From the IMG/VR virus record IMGVR_UViG_3300042905_001363, positions 1-25,068 of that record: a stretch of DNA of 25,068 nt, one strand, 5' to 3'. A program made the translations under genes and the position numbers. Every line of letters starts with the position of its first letter. Position 1 is the first letter of the stretch. Shown piece by piece: positions 22,138-25,068 of the stretch. Under the pieces are notes generated by a model. That model ran no database searches, had not been told where the DNA came from, and saw only the letters and a program-made list of their open reading frames with translations. This DNA comes from a virus.

Positions 22138-22336
22138 AGAAAAACAAGAAGTCATTGAACAGCCTGTTTATATGCTTGGCGATGTGATGTTCGTGCCGCA
22201 TTACTCGAAGAAACAGTGGTGGGTTTGCGCTGGCGGCATGGAGCGATCAACGAAGTGGCTTGTCGAGCGTTACGCCAAACGCAAAAAAGAAATGCTTTGG
22301 TCGCGTTACTGGACAAATGACAAGACACAAGACTGA
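22130..22336 (+). CDS. Small Trp/Lys-rich protein, unknown
   Basis: A GTG start at 22130 with GAGAGGG just upstream (22117-22123) yields 68 residues; it overlaps the glycosyltransferase by eight bases. The protein is basic and aromatic (KKQWWVCAGG, W-L-V-E-R-Y-A-K-R-K-K-E-M-L-W), with a hydrophilic acidic N-terminus. No motif, membrane segment or signal is visible. It closes the sugar cassette before a 39-base gap. No function is proposed. An upstream in-frame GTG at 22097 would add eleven residues and is not favoured. Confidence 0.7.
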   Translation: MSEEKQEVIEQPVYMLGDVMFVPHYSKKQWWVCAGGMERSTKWLVERYAKRKKEMLWSRYWTNDKTQD

Positions 22337-22375
22337 CATTGAAAGTTATAGTAATCATGGCACAATATTGCCTCT

Positions 22376-22813
22376 ATGAAACGCAGGAATTACCACGTCA
22401 AGCAAGTGGAGAGCACGCCAAACACGGAAGTGCTGTTGCGTTATATGCAACGCGAGATCCTGCCGGCGGATCGCGTGATATGCCCATCACAAGGATGGTG
22501 GTTTGTGGCGTATCGAGGACAAGAGGCTTGCGGGTTTGGTTGCTTGATGCAATCAAGTCAGTGGGAGGATACGGTTTACCTGGCGCGTGCTGGCGTGATG
22601 TTGTCGCACCAAGGTTTTGGTATCCAAAAGCGTTTGATCTCAAGGCGCACAGCGTTTGCCAGGTCCATCGGCATGCGTTGGGCGGTGAGCGATACAACGG
22701 ACAATCCAGCGTCCGCCAACTCGCTTATTGCGTGCGGGTTCAAGTTATTCGAGCCAAGCAAGCCATGGGGATCGGAGCGCACGATCTATTGGCGGAGAGA
22801 CCTTGCCTTATAA
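22376..22813 (+). CDS. GNAT-family N-acetyltransferase
   Basis: The 145-residue protein carries the acetyl-CoA loop in R-A-G-V-M-L-S-H-Q79-G-F-G82-I-Q-K-R-L-I (Q/R-x-x-G-x-G/A type), a W-W-F-V-A-Y-R-G strand before it, and a late N-P-A-S-A-N-S-L-I-A-C-G-F-K-L-F segment typical of the GNAT C-terminal half. It should transfer acetyl from acetyl-CoA to an amine; candidates are an amino-sugar, a protein or a small molecule. It comes right after the sugar cassette, so sugar acetylation is possible, but GNATs are diverse. No Shine-Dalgarno is visible before ATG 22376 (upstream bases are GCACAATATTGCCTCT). The end overlaps the HNH gene by 11 bases. Confidence 0.85.
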   Translation: MKRRNYHVKQVESTPNTEVLLRYMQREILPADRVICPSQGWWFVAYRGQEACGFGCLMQSSQWEDTVYLARAGVMLSHQGFGIQKRLISRRTAFARSIGMRWAVSDTTDNPASANSLIACGFKLFEPSKPWGSERTIYWRRDLAL

Positions 22814-23195
22814 AGATCCAGAGGTTCGGAAAGCCAAGCAACGGGTTTACTCAAAACGATTTTTTGAGAAGAACCGCGAAAGCTACCTCTCCAAAGCAAA
22901 AGAGCAAAAACAAAAAGCAAGAAAAGAATGGGACGAATTCAAAGCCCAATACGCTTGCGCGCATTGCGGCATTTCTAATCCAGTGTTGCTTGACTTTCAC
23001 CACGTCATCAAGACAGATAAGAAACGCATTGGACGCTTATTGCAAAACAACGCAGTTAAACAAGCAATCGAAGAAGCAAAAACAAAGTGCATTGCGCTAT
23101 GCAGCAATTGCCATCGGTTAGTACATCAACAGGAACGCGTGAGAGCGCGAAAGGGAAAAAAGCATGGCTTGGATAATCAGAGGAAACACGGTTGA
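22803..23195 (+). CDS. HNH endonuclease (TTG start)
   Basis: The family N-terminus is P-Y-K-D-P-E-V-R-K-A-K-Q-R, so the gene most likely starts at TTG 22803, with a GGAGAGA-type ribosome site in the end of the GNAT gene; the longer start at 22728 would lie deep in that gene. The 130-residue protein has a basic coiled head (R-V-Y-S-K-R-F-F-E-K-N-R), a zinc knuckle C52-x-x-C55, D64-F-H66-H67 (the metal-binding HNH), and C100-x-x-C103-H104-R with H108. It is a DNA-cutting enzyme of the HNH class, either a free homing endonuclease or a phage packaging/recombination nuclease. It sits away from any terminase in the window, so the homing role looks more likely. Confidence 0.87.
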   Translation: MPYKDPEVRKAKQRVYSKRFFEKNRESYLSKAKEQKQKARKEWDEFKAQYACAHCGISNPVLLDFHHVIKTDKKRIGRLLQNNAVKQAIEEAKTKCIALCSNCHRLVHQQERVRARKGKKHGLDNQRKHG

Positions 23196-23421
23196 ATGGA
23201 TTGAAGTAAAGCCAGAAAAGCGCGTGAAGATAGGTAGCGCGTATCAGCCGCCACAAATCAATTATGTCGAATCCGATCAAGTGTGGATTCAAGACATCAT
23301 GACGTTCAATAAATCGCCTTGGGTCTGGAATCCGTTGAAGGTTCCAGAGTGGATATTCACGGGATTTGCTTGTGCCGCCATCAGCGTTGTGTTTAGCCTT
23401 TTGGCGAGGAGGTATTTGTGA
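23164..23421 (+). CDS. Small protein with C-terminal transmembrane helix, unknown
   Basis: The 85-residue protein has a hydrophilic N-terminal part (V-E-W-I-E-V-K-P-E-K-R-V-K-I-G-S) and a Trp-rich middle (KSPWVWNPLKVPEWIF), and ends in one transmembrane helix (FTGFACAAISVVFSLL) followed by A-R-R-Y-L, consistent with a positive-inside anchor. AAGGGA precedes the ATG, which lies 32 bases before the HNH stop. The stop overlaps the ATG of a 13-codon mini-frame at 23421. No family is recognised. Possible roles (superinfection exclusion, membrane anchoring) would be speculation. Confidence 0.72.
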   Translation: MAWIIRGNTVEWIEVKPEKRVKIGSAYQPPQINYVESDQVWIQDIMTFNKSPWVWNPLKVPEWIFTGFACAAISVVFSLLARRYL

Positions 23422-23462
23422 TGAGAGCGATTAAAGCCAAGCTAAAGGAGAAGAACACATGA
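23421..23462 (+). pseudogene. 13-codon remnant frame (C-terminal end of a lost gene?)
   Basis: ATG 23421 opens M-R-A-I-K-A-K-L-K-E-K-N-T and stops at 23460-23462. Its last residues A-K-L-K-E-K-N-T are identical to the C-terminus of the gene at 24033-24572. It has a strong GAGGAGG site upstream. It may be a deletion remnant that survives because it carries the ribosome site and start of the next gene, or a short leader that couples translation. A functional peptide is not supported. Confidence 0.45.
23434..23462 (+). repeat. Repeated ribosome-site/start segment, copy 1
   Basis: Bases 23443-23462 are identical over 20 positions to 24553-24572, with a further seven matching bases (AAGCCAA) two positions upstream. 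The segment encodes the end of one reading frame (L-K-E-K-N-T) and carries the AAAGGAG ribosome site and ATGA junction for the next gene (start 23459). Confidence 0.85.
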
Positions 23463-23671
23463 ACAAAGAAACAGGCGGGCCAGCCTTCCCAATCAAAGGC
23501 CCAATAATGACTAGTGATGAGCAAGGCATGACCCTGCGTGATTACTTTGCAGCCAAGGCGATGCAAGGTCTGTTTAGTTGCGGAAAAGCGCACGATGAGC
23601 ATACCGCACACGTCACCGCAAAGGCGTCGTATTTGATGGCCGATGCCATGCTGAAAGCGAGGGAAGCATGA
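23459..23671 (+). CDS. Conserved small phage protein with GGPAFP / GMTLRDYFAAKAMQ motifs
   Basis: The 70-residue protein has an N-terminal N-K-E-T-G-G-P-A-F-P-I and then G-M-T-L-R-D-Y-F-A-A-K-A-M-Q-G-L, ending with Y-L-M-A-D-A-M-L-K-A-R-E-A. This pair of motifs is very widespread in small accessory proteins of phages and prophages of Proteobacteria; the function is unknown. The start sits in the repeated AAAGGAG-ATGA segment. The stop overlaps the next start by ATGA (23668-23671), indicating coupling. Confidence 0.85.
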   Translation: MNKETGGPAFPIKGPIMTSDEQGMTLRDYFAAKAMQGLFSCGKAHDEHTAHVTAKASYLMADAMLKAREA

Positions 23672-24036
23672 AGCAATGCAAATGCGAACACTGGCAACAA
23701 TGCCCCACATGTATGCCTCATCGGTTTGATGAGGAGGGGAACCTTAAACCACCCGAGACGACGCCGTTACAAGCTGCAAAGGCAGAAATTGAGTCGTTGA
23801 AGCAGCGTTTGTTTGAGATGCAAAACGCGGCAATCGATTTAGCTAAGCAGCAATTTTTAACTCAGGAAGATCTTGAACGACGATGGGGAATTAGTGGGGC
23901 GACGCTTGAGCGTGACCGATCGCTTAAGCAGGGCATGCGGTATCTGAAGATTGGCGGACTGATCCGTTACAGATTGCAGGATGTACTTGATTACGAGGCC
24001 GAATGCACAGTGGAAACAGAGCGGAGGAAAAAATGA
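23668..24036 (+). CDS. Cys-cluster / coiled-coil / MerR-excisionase-type HTH protein
   Basis: The 122-residue protein has a four-cysteine head (C4-x-C6-x5-C12-x-x-C15 in KQCKCEHWQQCPTCMP), a Pro-rich linker with T-T-P-L-Q-A-A-K-A-E-I-E-S-L, a helix, and a DNA-binding HTH_17-type domain at 63-110: F-L-T-Q-E-D-L-E-R-R-W-G-I-S, T-L-E-R-D-R, G-M-R-Y-L-K-I-G-G-L-I-R-Y-R-L-Q-D-V-L-D-Y-E. The head resembles the N-terminus of small accessory phage proteins (E-H-W-x-x-C-P-T-C) that usually lack an HTH, so this may be a fusion. The HTH could act as an excisionase-like or transcription factor; no integrase is in the window. It overlaps both neighbours by four bases. Confidence 0.83.
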   Translation: MKQCKCEHWQQCPTCMPHRFDEEGNLKPPETTPLQAAKAEIESLKQRLFEMQNAAIDLAKQQFLTQEDLERRWGISGATLERDRSLKQGMRYLKIGGLIRYRLQDVLDYEAECTVETERRKK

Positions 24037-24572
24037 GCAGAGAAGCCATTGAAGAAGCGATAGAAGTGCTAGAGGATGCAAGCGCAGAGATGCTGATGGA
24101 AACAGGCGATAAAAATTACTACATCGAAGCCATTGCCGTTTTACGCCAAGCACTTGTCGATGCCGACGACACATCACAAGAACGTGTTGATGAAATCGTA
24201 AAAGATGAACATGAGCCGGTGGCGTGGGCCAATTCATTCGACCTGCAAAACTTTGACATGAAAGTGCGGACATGTCCTGACTTGCACCACACAGTGCCCC
24301 TCTACACCGCACCAGCAAAGACACCAACGGATGACGGTCAGCCTGTGGCGTTTATCAATGTGGAAAAGCAAAAACTTGAGTGGGCCAAACTTACATCGTG
24401 GCATACGCCAACAATAGTAAACCTGCCAAAGATTCCACTCTACACCGCACCACCAAAGCAATGGGTTGGGCTGACGGATGAGGAAAAAGAAAAATTGGTT
24501 GAAACATTTTACGGTACAGACATTCAGCGTCTTGAAGCCGTCGAAGCCAAATTAAAGGAGAAGAACACATGA
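24033..24572 (+). CDS. Small accessory protein with two PLYTAP motifs, unknown
   Basis: Starting at ATG 24033 (GGAGG at 24023-24027), this 179-residue protein has an acidic helical head (S-R-E-A-I-E-E-A-I-E-V-L-E-D-A), then E-P-V-A-W and V-P-L-Y-T-A-P-A-K (about 87-93), Q-P-V-A-F-I-N, and I-P-L-Y-T-A-P-P-K-Q-W-V-G-L-T-D-E-E. The P-V-A-W...P-L-Y-T-A-P-P block is common in accessory proteins of Burkholderiales phages; here it occurs twice, so the module is duplicated. The C-terminus (A-K-L-K-E-K-N-T) matches the remnant frame at 23421. The ATG of the next gene is inside its stop region. No function is known to me. Confidence 0.8.
   Translation: MSREAIEEAIEVLEDASAEMLMETGDKNYYIEAIAVLRQALVDADDTSQERVDEIVKDEHEPVAWANSFDLQNFDMKVRTCPDLHHTVPLYTAPAKTPTDDGQPVAFINVEKQKLEWAKLTSWHTPTIVNLPKIPLYTAPPKQWVGLTDEEKEKLVETFYGTDIQRLEAVEAKLKEKNT
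24544..24572 (+). repeat. Repeated ribosome-site/start segment, copy 2
   Basis: Bases 24553-24572 equal 23443-23462 in all 20 positions, with AAGCCAA matching two positions further upstream. It ends the preceding frame with L-K-E-K-N-T and starts the next gene at 24569. Confidence 0.85.
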
Positions 24573-24784
24573 CACGAGACGACATTATCAAGATGGCGCG
24601 AGAGGCTGGTTTTAACCCAGTCTCATACATGGGCGCAAACCTTGAATCGTTTGAACGCTTCGCCGCCCTTGTTGCGGCTGAGAAAGAGAAGCAGATCATC
24701 GACATCCTTGAGCGACTGCAAGAGCGAAACGAATCGCACACCTACTACAAGTATGCGATCAACGTCATCAAAGGTGAGATATGA
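24569..24784 (+). CDS. Small paralogous accessory protein 1 (DDIIKMAREAG family)
   Basis: The 71-residue protein has M-T-R-D-D-I-I-K-M-A-R-E-A-G-F at the N-terminus and F-E-R-F-A-A-L-V-A-A-E-K-E in the middle, then a helix with Q-E-R-N-E. Both motifs recur in the next gene. Such small proteins are frequent in accessory regions of phages of Proteobacteria; function unknown. The ribosome site is in the repeated segment at 24544-24572. It overlaps the next gene by four bases (ATGA). Compared with its neighbour it lacks the long C-terminal part with Cys residues. Confidence 0.8.
   Translation: MTRDDIIKMAREAGFNPVSYMGANLESFERFAALVAAEKEKQIIDILERLQERNESHTYYKYAINVIKGEI
24651..24678 (+). repeat. 28-bp exact direct repeat, copy 1
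   Basis: Bases 24651-24678 are identical to 24881-24908 (offset 230) and encode the E-R-F-A-A-L-V-A-A core in both paralogous genes. The flanks differ (T against C before, T against A after). Confidence 0.9.
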
Positions 24785-25068
24785 CCCAAGAAGACATCAT
24801 CAAGCTGGCGCGGGAGGCTGGGCTGGCAGAAGGTATTGCGGACGGCTTGAATGGGGAGTGGAAAGCCGAAAGAGAGTTCCTTGAACGCTTCGCCGCCCTT
24901 GTTGCGGCAGCAGAGCGTGAGGCGTGTGCGAAGTTGTGTTTAGAAGAAGCGAATGAGGCTTACCACCAAGAAGCGTTTTATCTACCACGAGGCAATCAAG
25001 GGCTACTGCGTATTGCTGAAGGTGCTAAACGGTGCGCCGAAGCAATCAGAGCAAGGGGTGAGCAATGA
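24781..25068 (+). CDS. Small paralogous accessory protein 2 (EDIIKLAREAG family)
   Basis: The complete 95-residue gene begins M-T-Q-E-D-I-I-K-L-A-R-E-A-G-L, has F-L-E-R-F-A-A-L-V-A-A-A-E-R-E and then A-C-A-K-L-C-L-E-E, ending with R-C-A-E-A-I-R-A-R-G-E-Q. The N-terminal motif and the E-R-F-A-A-L-V-A-A block are shared with the previous gene, including a 28-bp identical stretch. The A-C-A-K-x-C and C-A-E-A-I-R-A-R-G-E motifs are common in phage accessory proteins of Burkholderiales. It ends exactly at the window edge, so anything downstream is not visible. Function unknown. Confidence 0.8.
   Translation: MTQEDIIKLAREAGLAEGIADGLNGEWKAEREFLERFAALVAAAEREACAKLCLEEANEAYHQEAFYLPRGNQGLLRIAEGAKRCAEAIRARGEQ
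24881..24908 (+). repeat. 28-bp exact direct repeat, copy 2
   Basis: Identical to 24651-24678; see that entry. Being in the same frame in both genes, recombination between copies would delete 230 bases and leave a fused frame only if the phase is kept (230 is not a multiple of three, but the genes are in different frames, so the fusion is in phase). Confidence 0.9.

Noticed and set aside
22347-22352. A promoter before the GNAT gene (TATAGT).
   Set aside because: There is no convincing -35 at the right distance, so it is mentioned but not listed as a feature.
22339-23121. A 260-codon open frame on the + strand overlapping the GNAT and HNH genes.
   Set aside because: It covers two well-recognised genes in other frames, shows no family motif and has a composition like a shadow frame.
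23164-23421. Calling the single-TM protein an exclusion protein or toxin.
   Set aside because: One membrane helix and position are not enough; no known immunity or toxin motif is present.
1-25068. tRNA genes, CRISPR arrays, insertion sequences, integrase or attachment sites.
   Set aside because: None was seen by eye: the gaps are too short, there are no regularly spaced short direct repeats outside genes, and no transposase or recombinase motifs. A tRNA or repeat-finder run would be needed to be certain.

Overview
This window is a contiguous piece of a tailed double-stranded DNA phage genome. Every supported gene is on the + strand and genes are tightly packed: stop/start overlaps such as ATGA and TGATG are common, and the largest gap is about 110 bases. 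The virion genes (SU10-type major capsid protein, adaptor, nozzle/stabilisation protein, internal proteins, no tape-measure or tail-tube gene) point to a short-tailed podovirus. Several small accessory proteins resemble ones often seen in phages and prophages of freshwater Burkholderiales-type bacteria; this host guess is inference only.

Layout. (1) 1-2598: head module, with the portal C-terminus (cut by the window edge), a small protein, a scaffold and the major capsid protein, closed by a strong terminator hairpin that abuts the next start codon. (2) 2640-8622: a small conserved protein, a GT-A glycosyltransferase, the head-tail adaptor, a Gp80-like structural protein, a protein with nine exact 20-residue repeats, a fibre protein, a triple-LamG adhesin and a small protein. 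(3) 8626-9747: lysis cassette (XhlA-like 56-aa membrane protein, three-TM holin, GH24 endolysin) lying inside the virion operon. (4) 9750-17327: nozzle protein, DUF4214-array protein, a conserved small protein, a protein with a C-terminal S74 self-cleaving chaperone, and two large Ala/Gln-rich internal proteins, closed by a second strong terminator at 17357-17383.

(5) 17440-22336: a new transcription unit beginning with a RuvC-like resolvase, then a sugar-modification cassette: extended SDR epimerase/dehydratase, a three-domain NDP-sugar-type C-methyltransferase, a GT-A and a GT-B glycosyltransferase, with small unknown genes between them. (6) 22376-25068: GNAT acetyltransferase, HNH endonuclease, a small membrane protein and a run of short accessory genes with shuffled parts: a Cys-cluster/HTH chimera, a repeated ribosome-binding/start segment, and tandem paralogues sharing a 28-bp exact repeat.

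Together the left two thirds builds and releases the particle. The right third appears to process DNA and make or attach a modified sugar. The target of that sugar (virion, phage DNA or host surface) cannot be read from the sequence. The most interesting items are the sugar cassette, the 20-residue repeat protein, the S74 domain in the ejection-protein neighbourhood, and the signs of module shuffling at the right end.
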